Assembly: GCF_900114245.1 (NCBI RefSeq)
Contig: NZ_FOSK01000008.1
Location: forward strand, 124,001 to 188,000
DNA from: Pseudovibrio ascidiaceicola
GTDB taxonomy: Bacteria > Pseudomonadota > Alphaproteobacteria > Rhizobiales > Stappiaceae
DNA: 64,000 nucleotides
Reading direction: 5' to 3'
Position numbers and translations under genes: made by a program. Position 1 is the stretch's first letter. Each line of letters opens with the position of its first letter. The notes under the pieces are model-generated. The model had not been told where the DNA came from, searched no databases, and was given only the letters and a program-made list of their open reading frames with translations. Below are positions 1 through 9,266 of the stretch, piece after piece.

Positions 1-1389
1 ACAGCCATCAATCAGCTGCATGCAGGTGGTGCGCGGCTGCTGATTACCGTGGACTGTGGTTCCACCTCGTTCGAGGCATTTGAAGAAGCCAAGCGGCTTG
101 GGCTTGAGGTGGTGGTTCTGGATCACCACCAGGTGGATGAGAATTTTCCGGAAGTCCATGCGCTGGTGAATGCCAACCGGCAGGATGACTTGTCCGGGCA
201 GGGGCATCTGGCTGCTGTTGGTGTGACTTTCCTGTTTCTGGTCGGGCTCAATCGAGAGCTGCGCCGCCGTGGGGCCTTTGCCCAACGGGCTGAGCCGCGT
301 CTTATGGACCTGCTCGACCTTGTAGCGCTTGGTACCGTCTGTGATGTGGTGCCGTTGAAGGGCCTGAACCGCGCTTATGTGGTGCAGGGGCTTAAAGTGA
401 TGGCGCGACGTGAGAACATTGGACTTTCCTGCCTTGCTGACATTTCGCGGTTGAGCGGTAAGCCAACACCGTATCATCTGGGCTACATGCTCGGACCGCG
501 CATCAACGCCGGTGGTCGTATTGGCGATTCTGCTCTTGGCATGAAGCTGCTGTCTTCTGATGACCGGGCTGAAGGGGAGCGTATTGCTGCCACGCTGGAA
601 CGGCTCAATCAAGAACGTCAGGCCATGGAAGCTGTGATGCTGGAAGAGGGCGAGGGGCAGGCGTTCCAGAAAATGGAAGGAACTGTTCCTCCTGCCGTGC
701 TTTTGACGGGAGCAGACGGCTGGCATCCGGGTGTTGTTGGGCTCATCGCTTCGCGGTTGAAGGAGCGTTACCGCCGGCCTGCTTTTGCAATGGCGTTTAA
801 TGAAAAGGGCTTGGGGACTGGCTCAGGCCGTTCAATCATTGGTGTTGATCTGGGCTCTGCGGTTCGTGCAGCTGTTGAGGCGGGTTTGCTCGTCAAAGGC
901 GGTGGACACGCGATGGCGGCAGGGCTTACCATTGAAAAAGAAAAAGTGCCTGAGTTTGAGGCTTTCCTGACGGAGCAACTGAGTGAAGATGTGGAGCAGG
1001 CCTCTGCTGATCATGAACTCACTATTGATGGTGTGCTGACACCTGCTGGCGCGAACCTGAGCCTGCTGGATATACTGGAACAGGCAGGGCCTTATGGGGC
1101 CTCGCACGCAGAACCTGTTTTTGCGTTGCCATCTGTGCCGATCAAATTTTCAAAGGTGGTCGGGCAAGGGCATGTGAGTGTGACACTTGGCGGTAATGAG
1201 GGAACAAACCTGAAGGCGATTGCTTTTAAAGCGGAAGACCAGCCTCATGGAAAGGCGCTCTTACAAGCACGTGGCAAACCCCTCCATATTGCTGGTAGTT
1301 TGAGTGTTGATACGTGGCAGGGGCAGGCGAAACCGTCCTTACGCATTATTGATGTGGCAGACCCAACCAGAGGGCAATACGGCGCATAG
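1..1389 (+). CDS. recJ: RecJ single-stranded-DNA exonuclease, 5'-truncated
   Basis: 5'-to-3' single-strand DNA exonuclease of the DHH phosphoesterase superfamily, acting in recombination and mismatch repair. The reading frame is open from base 1, so the start and the first acidic metal motifs lie outside the window. Visible are the VDCGS motif (about residues 17-21 of the fragment), the name-giving DHH motif in LDHHQ (residues 41-43), and the DHHA1-type motif GGGHAMAAG near residue 300, followed by the RecJ OB-fold region to the C-terminus. The 462 residues seen plus the missing N-terminus fit a normal RecJ of about 570-600 aa. No terminator is obvious before the GNAT genes. The identification is firm. 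Confidence 0.93.
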   Translation, partial: TAINQLHAGGARLLITVDCGSTSFEAFEEAKRLGLEVVVLDHHQVDENFPEVHALVNANRQDDLSGQGHLAAVGVTFLFLVGLNRELRRRGAFAQRAEPRLMDLLDLVALGTVCDVVPLKGLNRAYVVQGLKVMARRENIGLSCLADISRLSGKPTPYHLGYMLGPRINAGGRIGDSALGMKLLSSDDRAEGERIAATLERLNQERQAMEAVMLEEGEGQAFQKMEGTVPPAVLLTGADGWHPGVVGLIASRLKERYRRPAFAMAFNEKGLGTGSGRSIIGVDLGSAVRAAVEAGLLVKGGGHAMAAGLTIEKEKVPEFEAFLTEQLSEDVEQASADHELTIDGVLTPAGANLSLLDILEQAGPYGASHAEPVFALPSVPIKFSKVVGQGHVSVTLGGNEGTNLKAIAFKAEDQPHGKALLQARGKPLHIAGSLSVDTWQGQAKPSLRIIDVADPTRGQYGA

Positions 1390-1458
1390 GTCCGGGCTTT
1401 TTGGATTGCTTCAGCCTGTGTGAGGCGTTTTGTCTTTCCCATCAAAGAGGGCGTGTGC

Positions 1459-1932
1459 GTGAATATCATCAAGGCGAGTAAACAGCATATTTCGGAAATG
1501 AATGAGGTGATCCTCGCAGCGAAAGGCCATTGGGGCTATTCGCAGGAGATGATGGATGTCTGGCTGCCTGATTTGATTGTTGATGAGGTTGTTCTGGTAA
1601 GCAGGCATTTCTGGGTCTTGGAAGCTGAAGGCCGGATTGTTGGTGTGTTTTCTATTTCCGTTGATGCAGAGCAACGCTGTGAGCTTGAAGACTTCTGGGT
1701 CTCGCCGCAACTGATGGGTAGGGGCGCAGGGCGGATTATGTTTGGCTTCATTCAAAACTGGCTGCAAGATCAGCAGCTTCCAGAGCTGGTGATTGTCTCT
1801 GATCCTCATGCCAAAGGGTTTTATGAGCGTATGGGAGCGGAGGAAATTGGGTTTCAGCCTTCCCTTCCAGCAGGGCGGAAATTGCCGGTGATGCGATACG
1901 TTTTGGAACCAAGGCCACTAAGGAATGTATGA
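1459..1932 (+). CDS. GNAT-family N-acetyltransferase
   Basis: Probable acetyl-CoA-dependent N-acetyltransferase of unknown substrate. Motif A of the GNAT fold is seen as VSPQLMGRGAGRIMFG (the Q/RxxGxG/A acetyl-CoA pyrophosphate loop), and FYERMGAEEIG near the C-terminus is the usual GNAT motif B tyrosine region. The GTG at 1459 is preferred because AGAGGG sits about 8 bases upstream; a longer reading from GTG 1420 is possible but has no clear ribosome site. The stop overlaps the start of the next GNAT gene by four bases (ATGA), so the two are translationally coupled. Substrate cannot be predicted; small amines, aminoacyl groups or protein N-termini are all possible. Confidence 0.75.
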   Translation: MNIIKASKQHISEMNEVILAAKGHWGYSQEMMDVWLPDLIVDEVVLVSRHFWVLEAEGRIVGVFSISVDAEQRCELEDFWVSPQLMGRGAGRIMFGFIQNWLQDQQLPELVIVSDPHAKGFYERMGAEEIGFQPSLPAGRKLPVMRYVLEPRPLRNV

Positions 1933-2375
1933 TGGATTTTCGTAGGTATCAAACCGCTGACTATGACGCATGCCTTGAGATCTTTAAGGGAAACGTCCCT
2001 AAGTTTTTCATGGAGGCTGAACAGGCGGAATATAGTTTGGACCTGAAAAATCTGGATGATCCGTACTATGTGGCCGAGCAAGATGGGTTGATTGTTGCTG
2101 CTGGTGGGTATTGCCTGAATGCCAAAGGAGTGGGGCTTACTTGGGGTATGGTGCGCCGTGAACTACACGGTCAGGGGATTGGCAGGGCACTTGTGCAGTT
2201 CAGGCTTGCGCGTATTGCAGAAGACTATCCAGATCAGGCGGTTTACATCGATACCTCGCAGCACACGCGTCCCTTCTATGAGAGAATGGGATTTACCGCT
2301 GAATCTGTTGAGACCGATGGTTACGGTCCGGGACTGCACAAGGTGCTGATGAAACGGCCACCTGTTTCACCTTAG
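1929..2375 (+). CDS. GNAT-family N-acetyltransferase (second of a coupled pair)
   Basis: A second, distinct GNAT acetyltransferase of 148 aa. The acetyl-CoA loop reads RRELHGQGIGRALVQ, and the C-terminal motif is FYERMGFTAES. Sequence resemblance to the upstream neighbour is limited to these family motifs, so this is not a recent tandem duplication by eye. The start ATG lies inside the upstream gene (4-base overlap), implying one transcript and coupled translation. The two products might act on related substrates, but this is only inferred from gene order. The substrate is unknown. Confidence 0.78.
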   Translation: MMDFRRYQTADYDACLEIFKGNVPKFFMEAEQAEYSLDLKNLDDPYYVAEQDGLIVAAGGYCLNAKGVGLTWGMVRRELHGQGIGRALVQFRLARIAEDYPDQAVYIDTSQHTRPFYERMGFTAESVETDGYGPGLHKVLMKRPPVSP

Positions 2376-2577
2376 CTGTTTGCGGATAATGTCTACTCCG
2401 CTGACATTATCTTCGATGCATGAATGGTTTTGAACGTTCTTTGTTGCGGCTATAAGTGGTTTAAAATTCAGAGTTTAAGCTCTTGCTAAGCCTCGCTTCA
2501 ATCTGAGATAGGCGTTATATATTTTTTGGAAAACACTGGTGACGATGCACATGCAAAAGCAAAAAAAGGAGCTTAGC

Positions 2578-3717
2578 ATGCCCTCGTTATTTTCAAGACT
2601 ACAGCGCGTTGTGCTGACTGGATTGTGTTCGACTGCCCTTTTCATTTCACCTGTTGTCAGTTCATCTGCTTGCACCAGTTTTGTCGTGACGGCCAAAGAT
2701 GATGGCCGTGTGTATGGGCGGACGATGGAGTTCGGTTTTGAAACTGAATCGACCGTTTCTCTCATCCCACGTAACTACAAAATCACTAGTGCCGGTACTC
2801 TGGAGGATGGCAAAGAGTGGGAAGGGACGAGTTGGACAAGCAAGTATGCCGTAATCGGTATGGATATAAGAGGAGAGCAGACTGCGATTGTTGATGGTGT
2901 AAATGAAGCCGGACTTGCAGCTGGCGCTCTCTATTTTCCAGGTTTTGCGAAGTACTCTGAGGCAACGTCAGGTGGAGCAGATGGAGAGCTTGCGCCGATT
3001 AACTTCCTGGTTTGGGTGCTATCGCAGTTTGAGACTGTTGAAGAGGTGAAAGAGGCCGTCAAATCAGTCAAGCTGGTCGACATTGAGTTTAAGGCTCTGG
3101 GACAGATACCCCCACTCCATTTCACTATTCATGACCGTTCAGGGAAATCTATCGTGATTGAGCCAGTTGATGATGGCTTGAAGATCTATGACAATGAACT
3201 GGGTGTCATGACCAACTCACCGCAGTTTGATTGGCACATGACTAACCTGCGCAATTATGTGAACTTAACACCCATCAATACGGCCGCGAAAAAGTTCCCT
3301 GAAGGGGAGCTGTCTCCATTGGGTCAAGGTTCGGGGATGCTGGGTGTGCCGGGTGATGTAACTCCGCCATCACGTTTTGTGAGAGTGACCACTTATGTCA
3401 ACAGTGCCGAGGTCAAAGACACCTCAAAAGAAAACCTGAATGTTGCAGGTCATATTCTGAATAACTTCGATATCCCTAAGGGCTTTGCACGGAACAGCGA
3501 TAGTGATGCGGACGCAGGAGCTGATGATGGTCCAGACTATACTCAGTGGTCCGTTATGGCTGATCTGAATGAAGCCACATATTACGTGCGTGCATTGAAT
3601 GCTATGAACTTCAACTCCGTGAGCTTTGATGACTTTGATGTGAATGGCACAGAGGCAACCAGTTTGAAGCCGATGGTGTCAGATCCATTTAGCAATCTGG
3701 CAGACTTAGCGAAGTAA
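2578..3717 (+). CDS. Choloylglycine-hydrolase-like secreted Ntn amidase
   Basis: Member of the linear-amide C-N hydrolase family (bile-salt hydrolase / penicillin V acylase, Ntn fold), expected to act in the periplasm. The ATG at 2578 has AAGGAG 7 bases upstream and gives 379 aa; an in-frame ATG at 2539 lacks a site. A signal peptide (residues 1-31, ending SSSA) precedes Cys32 in ACTSFVV, which after cleavage would be the N-terminal nucleophile, exactly as in the family. GRTMEFGF and NEAGLAAG-type motifs follow. The real substrate could be bile salts, penicillin V or an N-acyl-homoserine lactone; relatives show all three. It stands alone with its own promoter region. Confidence 0.86.
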   Translation: MPSLFSRLQRVVLTGLCSTALFISPVVSSSACTSFVVTAKDDGRVYGRTMEFGFETESTVSLIPRNYKITSAGTLEDGKEWEGTSWTSKYAVIGMDIRGEQTAIVDGVNEAGLAAGALYFPGFAKYSEATSGGADGELAPINFLVWVLSQFETVEEVKEAVKSVKLVDIEFKALGQIPPLHFTIHDRSGKSIVIEPVDDGLKIYDNELGVMTNSPQFDWHMTNLRNYVNLTPINTAAKKFPEGELSPLGQGSGMLGVPGDVTPPSRFVRVTTYVNSAEVKDTSKENLNVAGHILNNFDIPKGFARNSDSDADAGADDGPDYTQWSVMADLNEATYYVRALNAMNFNSVSFDDFDVNGTEATSLKPMVSDPFSNLADLAK

Positions 3718-3723
3718 CCTACG

Positions 3724-3757
3724 GAGGCTGTTGAGGCAGGTCCTCTGCAGCCTTCTT
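3724..3757 (+). terminator. Possible terminator after the Ntn amidase gene
   Basis: GAGGCTG and CAGCCTTC arms enclose GAGG/CCTC, giving an interrupted hairpin a few bases after the stop codon, followed by TTCTTTC. It is imperfect and the T-run is weak. Confidence 0.35.
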
Positions 3758-3882
3758 TCATATTGTGACTTACTTCTGTTTGCTGAAGGTTTTGCAATTT
3801 TTGATGGTTATCTTATATGCAGTTGATGCGTGTTTGTGTTTCGCGCAGAATGTGATTTGGAATTGAGATTTAAGGAGCAGCT

Positions 3883-4302
3883 ATGCCGGACAGTGCAAGT
3901 GAAGCAGCGCCCGTTGACCAGCCTCGGATTAGACTTGGTCAAGGGCTTGGTCTTGGATTAGCGCTTGGCGGGTTTTGCGGTGTTATCGCCATTTTGACTT
4001 CAGCGGCAAGCTCGCATGCGGTCGATAACCAGTATCTTGGTATTATCTCTCAAATCACGATGATGCATGCAGCGGCTTTCGTCGGCTTGGGGGTTGCTCA
4101 CGGGATTACAGGCTCAAAGGGCATTGCATTTGCCATGCTGTTACTGTTTGCCGGTGTTGGTTTGTTCTGTGGTGATTTGGCTCAGCGCTTGTTTGTCGGT
4201 GAGAAGCTGTTTGACTTTGCTGCGCCTACGGGCGGCATGCTGATGATCCTTGGCTGGCTGTTTGTTTTCTTAAGTGGTCTCAATCGGATGATGAGAGGCT
4301 AA
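3883..4302 (+). CDS. DUF423 (YgdD-like) inner-membrane protein
   Basis: Small integral membrane protein of 139 aa with four predicted hydrophobic helices (about residues 21-43, 56-77, 82-99 and 113-136) and a short polar N-terminus. The family signatures are MMHAAAFVGLGVAHG, FAGVGLFCGDL and the C-terminal APTGGMLMILGWL, all typical of DUF423. The AAGGAG at 3873-3878 is well placed for the ATG at 3883. Function is not established for the family. The gene ends 26 bases before a bidirectional terminator that it shares with the convergent peptidase gene. Confidence 0.85.
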   Translation: MPDSASEAAPVDQPRIRLGQGLGLGLALGGFCGVIAILTSAASSHAVDNQYLGIISQITMMHAAAFVGLGVAHGITGSKGIAFAMLLLFAGVGLFCGDLAQRLFVGEKLFDFAAPTGGMLMILGWLFVFLSGLNRMMRG

Positions 4303-4327
4303 CCTTCTCCTTTTGAGTTCTCATAAT

Positions 4328-4357
4328 AAAGGGCGAACCAACTGGTCCGCCCTTTTT
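4328..4357. terminator. Bidirectional terminator between DUF423 and M3 peptidase genes
   Basis: AAAGGGCG pairs with CGCCCTTT, continued by ACCA/TGGT, with T5 on the plus side and AAA on the other, so it can serve both convergent genes. Confidence 0.8.
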
Positions 4358-4382
4358 GGTATCTGACTTGGATCTCTGATAT

Positions 4383-6431
4383 TTAATTGACCAGTCCGCG
4401 GCCCTTAAGAAGCGGCTCAATGGATGGCAGTTTACCGCGGAAATCCATGTAAGCTTTTGCCGGGTCCTGAGACCCGCCTGCCGCGTAGATGAATTTCTCC
4501 AGTTTGGCTGCTGTGTCAGTGTCAAACGCATCGCCTGTTTCTTCAAAAGCTTCAAACGCGTCGGCATCCATCACTTCTGACCAAAGGTAGCTGTAGTAAC
4601 CCGCAGAGTATCCGTCTCCCGCGAAAGCGTGGAGGAGATGCGGAATGCGGTGACGCATGATGATCTCTTTTGGCATACCTATGCCATTGAGGATCTTCTT
4701 TTCCATCTGAGCGGGATCGAGATCGTCAAGCTTATCTTCTTTATGGATCGCCATATCGACAAGGGCAGTGGCGAGGTACTCGACTGTCGCAAAGCCCTGG
4801 TTGAAGTTTGCAGCAGCCAGCAGACGTTCCAGCAGTTCTTCCGGAATGACTTCACCGCTCTGGTAGTGGCGGGCATACTTTTTCAAGATTTCCGGTTGAT
4901 CCAGCCAATGTTCAAAAAGCTGGGATGGCAGCTCCACAAAGTCCCGCGCCACGCTGGTGCCGGAGACAAGTGGGTGCGTTACGTTGGACATGAGGCCGTG
5001 CAGGCCGTGGCCAAATTCGTGGAATAGAGTGCGGGCATCATCAAAGGTAAGCAGGGTTGGCTCACCCTCAGGTGCTTTTGAGAAGTTCATCACATTGACG
5101 ATGATTGGGCGGACGTCACCTTTCAGCTTCTGCTGTGAGCGGAAGGCGCTCATCCATGCGCCGGAGCGTTTTGACGCGCGGGCAAAGTAATCGCCAATGA
5201 AGATGCCGAGATGGTTGCCGGTTTTGTCAAAGACTTCAAATACACGCACATCTGGATGATATACGTCTTGCCCCTTCAGCTCTTTGAAGGTGAGGCCGAA
5301 CAAACGGGTTGCGGTATAAAAGGCCGCTTCGATCATCTGATCCAGCTGGAAGTACGGCTTGATCTCAGCTTCATCAAGATCATGCTTGGCGCTGCGGACC
5401 TTCTCTGAGTAATAACGCCAGTCCCACGGAGCAATCTCGATGTTGTCGCCCTCAGATTGCGCCATATCCTGCAGGTCAGCAGCTTCTTCCAGTGCGCGTG
5501 CTTTGGCTGGTCCCCAGACATTGGAGAGCAGGTCATCCACTGCACCAGTGTTTTTTGCCATGACATCATCCAGCTTGAATGCTGCAAAGCTCTCGAAGCC
5601 AAGGAGTTTGGCTTTCTCATTGCGGAGCTGCACTGTCTCACGGACGATGGCTGAGTTGTTTGTTTCACCGGGATTATCACCGCGGCTTGCCCAGGCATTG
5701 AAGGCTTCCTCACGCAAATCGCGGCGTTTGGAGAACTGCAGGAACGGTTCAATAGAAGAGCGGGAGAGGGTGATGGCGTATTTGCCCGGTTCTCCGCGTT
5801 CGTCAGCGGCAGCACTTGCGGCTTTTACAAGGAACTCTGGCAAACCTTCCAGATCGCTTTCGTTTTCCAATACAAGTTTGTAGGAGGCTTCATCGGCCAG
5901 AACGTTCTGCGCGAAGTTGGTGCCCAGAGTTGCGAGGCGCTCATTGATTTCTGCGATACGGGTTTTGCCATTGGCGTCCAGACCGGCACCAGCACGATGG
6001 AAAATTGCGTAATAACGCTCCAGCACACGGTCCTGTTCAGATGTCAGGTTCAGCGTGTCTTTCTTCGCCATCAGCGTTTCAATACGCTTGAAGAGGGTAG
6101 GGTTCAAATACTTCTTAGTGCTGTAGGCCGCTAGTTTTGGCGAAACATTGCGCTCAACTTGCTGCAGGGTCTCATTGGTATCTGCAGAGGAAAGGTTAAA
6201 GAATACGCTTGCAACCTGCTCCAGAGCGTCTTCGGCCAGCTCCAATGCTGCGATGGTGTTTTTAAAAGTTGGTTCTTCAGAATTTTGAGCAATGCGATTG
6301 ATGTTGTCTTCGCCTGCCTTAAAGGCCTCTTCAAATGCGCCCTCAAAGTCTTCCGGCTTGATCTGTGCGAACGGGGGAAGTCCAAACGGGGTTTTCCAGT
6401 CTTGCAGAAGAACCTTTGCGGTCTCGCTCAT
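4383..6431 (-). CDS. M3-family zinc oligopeptidase (OpdA / dipeptidyl carboxypeptidase type)
   Basis: Cytoplasmic zinc metallopeptidase that degrades oligopeptides, of the thimet-oligopeptidase family M3. With the ATG at 6431 (GGAGA 5 bases upstream) the protein has 682 aa, the usual length for bacterial OpdA/Dcp. The zinc site FHEFGHGLHG is at about residues 470-479 (HEFGH 471-475) and the third ligand region FVELPSQLFEHW follows about 25 residues later. No signal peptide is present. Extension of the frame to 6593 has no ribosome site. OpdA and Dcp cannot be told apart by eye. The gene is convergent with DUF423 and transcribed toward the shared terminator. Confidence 0.9.
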   Translation of the reverse strand: MSETAKVLLQDWKTPFGLPPFAQIKPEDFEGAFEEAFKAGEDNINRIAQNSEEPTFKNTIAALELAEDALEQVASVFFNLSSADTNETLQQVERNVSPKLAAYSTKKYLNPTLFKRIETLMAKKDTLNLTSEQDRVLERYYAIFHRAGAGLDANGKTRIAEINERLATLGTNFAQNVLADEASYKLVLENESDLEGLPEFLVKAASAAADERGEPGKYAITLSRSSIEPFLQFSKRRDLREEAFNAWASRGDNPGETNNSAIVRETVQLRNEKAKLLGFESFAAFKLDDVMAKNTGAVDDLLSNVWGPAKARALEEAADLQDMAQSEGDNIEIAPWDWRYYSEKVRSAKHDLDEAEIKPYFQLDQMIEAAFYTATRLFGLTFKELKGQDVYHPDVRVFEVFDKTGNHLGIFIGDYFARASKRSGAWMSAFRSQQKLKGDVRPIIVNVMNFSKAPEGEPTLLTFDDARTLFHEFGHGLHGLMSNVTHPLVSGTSVARDFVELPSQLFEHWLDQPEILKKYARHYQSGEVIPEELLERLLAAANFNQGFATVEYLATALVDMAIHKEDKLDDLDPAQMEKKILNGIGMPKEIIMRHRIPHLLHAFAGDGYSAGYYSYLWSEVMDADAFEAFEETGDAFDTDTAAKLEKFIYAAGGSQDPAKAYMDFRGKLPSIEPLLKGRGLVN

Positions 6432-6649
6432 ATTAAATCTCCGATGAAATTCAAAACACAGGCTGGGCTCGGGTCTGTTTAGGAGGAGAGCCAGACTGCT
6501 TTCAATCAAATTGTGGACGCGTATTCCCTCAAGGAGGCAATGCCTCTTCATGGGAATGCGCGCTGGAGATTTGAATATGGGTGTTAATTGCAACTGCGTA
6601 AAGGAAGCGGGTTGAAAATTCCCCTAATCAATTATCGACGCAAGGGAAG

Positions 6650-7201
6650 TTACTGGACTGGGAAGGGCAGCGAGACAGTTGTGAAACCTGTTGCTGTCAC
6701 TGGTTTTTGAGGGGCAGCGAGTGTCATGACCCAGAAATTCCGGTAGGTGCCGTCTGCTCGGTTTGTGCGCGCTATGCCCATATGGGTGACGTTTTTGTTG
6801 AGCAGATTTTTGTTGTGATCGGGAGAGTCTTTCCAGCCTGTCATTGCCGCAGAAATGTTTGCGTAGCCTGCGCCTAGATTTTCTGCGCCTGCAAAGGACT
6901 TGTAGCCGTCTGTCTGAGTGCGACTAATGAGGCTGGAGGAGGAATGGCGTCTGGTTTTGAGCGAATCCAGGCGGGCAATGTGATTGGCCATGTCCTGGGA
7001 GACTTCGCTGAGGTGCGGGTCCAGTTTGATCGGCGGCAGGGAATGCTTCGCACGCCATGCATTGGTCTGGCGCAATGCTTCGTTTTTGTTGATCGCAATC
7101 TGAGACAACTCAACCTTTGAAGTCTCCATACCCAAGCCAGCGCAGCCAGCAAGTGTTCCTGCTAGCAGCAAGGCTGCCGTCGCCTTTAATTCCAAACGCA
7201 C
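6650..7201 (-). CDS. CAP/SCP-domain lipoprotein
   Basis: Secreted CAP-superfamily protein (cysteine-rich secretory protein, antigen 5, PR-1 fold) of 183 aa. The lipobox LAGC places the lipidated cysteine at residue 20, so it should be anchored in the envelope. The CAP domain runs from about residue 42 to 170: LRQTNAWRAKHSLPPI, the HIARLDSLKTRRHSS region, GAENLGAGY, and the late NFWVMTLA strand. The start is GTG with only a weak purine-rich site. Bacterial CAP proteins are often of unknown function. It stands alone, about 220 bases downstream of the M3 gene's start and divergent from the GT39 operon. Confidence 0.85.
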   Translation of the reverse strand: MRLELKATAALLLAGTLAGCAGLGMETSKVELSQIAINKNEALRQTNAWRAKHSLPPIKLDPHLSEVSQDMANHIARLDSLKTRRHSSSSLISRTQTDGYKSFAGAENLGAGYANISAAMTGWKDSPDHNKNLLNKNVTHMGIARTNRADGTYRNFWVMTLAAPQKPVTATGFTTVSLPFPVQ

Positions 7202-7520
7202 GTGTGTAATCCCGAAATGCCCGATTAGTTCCTCTCATCTTAAGCGTGAAATTGGGCCGAAACTGTACCGCTCACGAATAATCCACGTAATTCCCAAGCT
7301 GATCTTTGATTTTGATTGTTCTTAGAAGGTGCGGTCTTGGTGCTTCAGGTGCTCTTCAGCTTTCCGACCAAGGGTACAGTTTATGGATTTAGGCCCACCG
7401 TGCATTTGAGTGGGGAGTTTTGGGGAATGTGTTCCAGATGGTCAGCTGCGTATTGTTCTCAGGGAGCAACAGGCTCTTAGTCTGTGTTTTTTCGGGAGTT
7501 TGGAGGGCCTTAGGGCGGTT

Positions 7521-9266
7521 ATGTCTGCGCAAATGAATCTTGCAATGTTTGTGAGTGGCGACGAGGTTGAGAGGTCTGAGCAACAGGCTCTCTGGCTTCG
7601 TATGGCAGGGCGCGACTGGTTGGCTCCGATTATTCTTCCGCTTTTATGTTTGTGCTTGTACCTGCCCGGGTTGATGACTGTTCCTCCGCTTGATCGTGAT
7701 GAACCGAGATTTGCTCAGGCCTCCAAACAAATGATGGAAACAGGCAACTATGTTTCCATTCACTATCAAGAGCTGGCGCGGAATAAAAAGCCGATCGGAA
7801 TTTACTGGGCGCAAGTGGGTGTTGCCAAGCTATTGGGATATAGAGAGCGAGCGCCGATCTGGGTTTATCGGCTCCCTTCTGTCATTGGCGCAATTGCAGC
7901 TGTGTTGCTGACGTATTGGGCTGGGAGAGCATTTTTCCGGGAGCAAGAGGCCTTTTTAGGTGCACTGCTTGTTGGGTTAGCTCTCATTTTAAATGTTGAA
8001 GCGCATTTGGCAAAAACGGATGCGGTGCTTTTGGCTTGTGTGATGTTGTCTCAAGGAGCGCTGGCTCGTGTCTGGATGGCACAACAGAGTAAAGCGCTCT
8101 GGACATATGCCATGTTTTTTTGGTTTGGGTTGGCGCTGGGCACTCTTATCAAAGGGCCGATTATTCTAATGGTATGCGGCCTAACCATCCTGTCTTTATC
8201 GGTTTGGGAAAGGCGTGTTTCGTGGTTGGGGGGATTAGCTCCAATCTCCGGTTTTCTGCTGTTTCTTGCATTGATTACACCATGGCTGGTTGCTATTTAC
8301 ATTGAGACAAATGGTGCCTTCTTCCGGGACGCTCTGGGTGCAGATCTTTGGGGTAAAGTGGGAACAGGGCGAGAGTCCCACGGTGCTCCACCACTCACAC
8401 ACCTCTTAATCAGTTTCGTAATTTTCTGGCCAATCCCATCTTTTCTCCTTGTGATTTTTAAGGGTATTAGGCAAGAATTGAATCAAATTTGTTATAGATT
8501 CTTGTTGTGTTGGCTGATCCCGTCGTGGATCATATTTGAATTGGTTTCAACGAAACTGCCTCACTACACATTGCCGATGATGCCAGCACTGGCGTTGCTG
8601 GCGGCGGGTGTGTTGACGACTGACAGGGCAAAACAGGCCGGCATTTACTGGCGATACGCCTCTGCGTTTTTATTCCTGTTGGTTCCGCTGGGCATTTTTA
8701 TTGCTGTTGTTGTTGGACCTTTACTGCTTGATCTCTGGCCGTCTCCTCCCGGTGTTGTGCTGTGTGGGTTGGCTGTCATTGCTGCGTTATCAGCCACTCG
8801 TAAACTGATTGCGGGAGAACTCGTCGGGGCATTGCCGACGGTGGGGGCTTCCGCATTGCTGATGTTTGTCGGCTTCTGGGCTTTTTCTGGCCCAGCCCTG
8901 TCGACCATCTGGATTTCCAGCCGTCTCGCCGAAGCTGTTGAGCAGCTGCCGGGATGTGAGCGGAAAGAAGTTGCAACAGCAGGTTTTTATGAGCCCAGCT
9001 TCGTATTTTTGCAGGGCACGCAAACAAAACTACTTGGCGCAGAAGCTGCAGCGCGTTTTCTGGCGGACGGAAGCCAGAGAACCGGAGTGTCTAAAGGGAC
9101 CTGCAGAATTGTGCTGGTGGAAGGACGGCAGCTGGATCGGTTTGATGCGGAAGCTCTTCGGTTGGGGATGAAGACTTCGGAAGTATCAACTGTATCTGGC
9201 CTGAATATCAATGGCGGTAAAGCATTGCTGATACATATTTTTTCTGCGGGCGGGGCGACGCAATGA
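7521..9266 (+). CDS. ArnT-like GT39 polyprenyl-phosphate-sugar transferase
   Basis: Polytopic inner-membrane glycosyltransferase of the PMT/ArnT (GT39/83) type, using an undecaprenyl- or dodecaprenyl-phosphate sugar and working on the periplasmic side. The first periplasmic loop carries PPLDRDEPRFAQASKQMMETG, in which the Asp-Glu pair is the catalytic site of this family, and about eleven hydrophobic segments follow. I place the start at ATG 7521 (581 aa); the frame is open from 7410 but that stretch is not family-like. It overlaps the PAP2 gene by four bases (ATGA), so this is the first gene of a four-gene operon. The likely target is lipid A or the LPS core. Confidence 0.84.
   Translation: MSAQMNLAMFVSGDEVERSEQQALWLRMAGRDWLAPIILPLLCLCLYLPGLMTVPPLDRDEPRFAQASKQMMETGNYVSIHYQELARNKKPIGIYWAQVGVAKLLGYRERAPIWVYRLPSVIGAIAAVLLTYWAGRAFFREQEAFLGALLVGLALILNVEAHLAKTDAVLLACVMLSQGALARVWMAQQSKALWTYAMFFWFGLALGTLIKGPIILMVCGLTILSLSVWERRVSWLGGLAPISGFLLFLALITPWLVAIYIETNGAFFRDALGADLWGKVGTGRESHGAPPLTHLLISFVIFWPIPSFLLVIFKGIRQELNQICYRFLLCWLIPSWIIFELVSTKLPHYTLPMMPALALLAAGVLTTDRAKQAGIYWRYASAFLFLLVPLGIFIAVVVGPLLLDLWPSPPGVVLCGLAVIAALSATRKLIAGELVGALPTVGASALLMFVGFWAFSGPALSTIWISSRLAEAVEQLPGCERKEVATAGFYEPSFVFLQGTQTKLLGAEAAARFLADGSQRTGVSKGTCRIVLVEGRQLDRFDAEALRLGMKTSEVSTVSGLNINGGKALLIHIFSAGGATQ

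Noticed and set aside
1459-2375. Tandem GNAT genes as a duplication or toxin-antitoxin pair
   Set aside because: The two proteins share only family motifs, and neither has a ribbon-helix-helix partner as in GNAT toxin-antitoxin systems.
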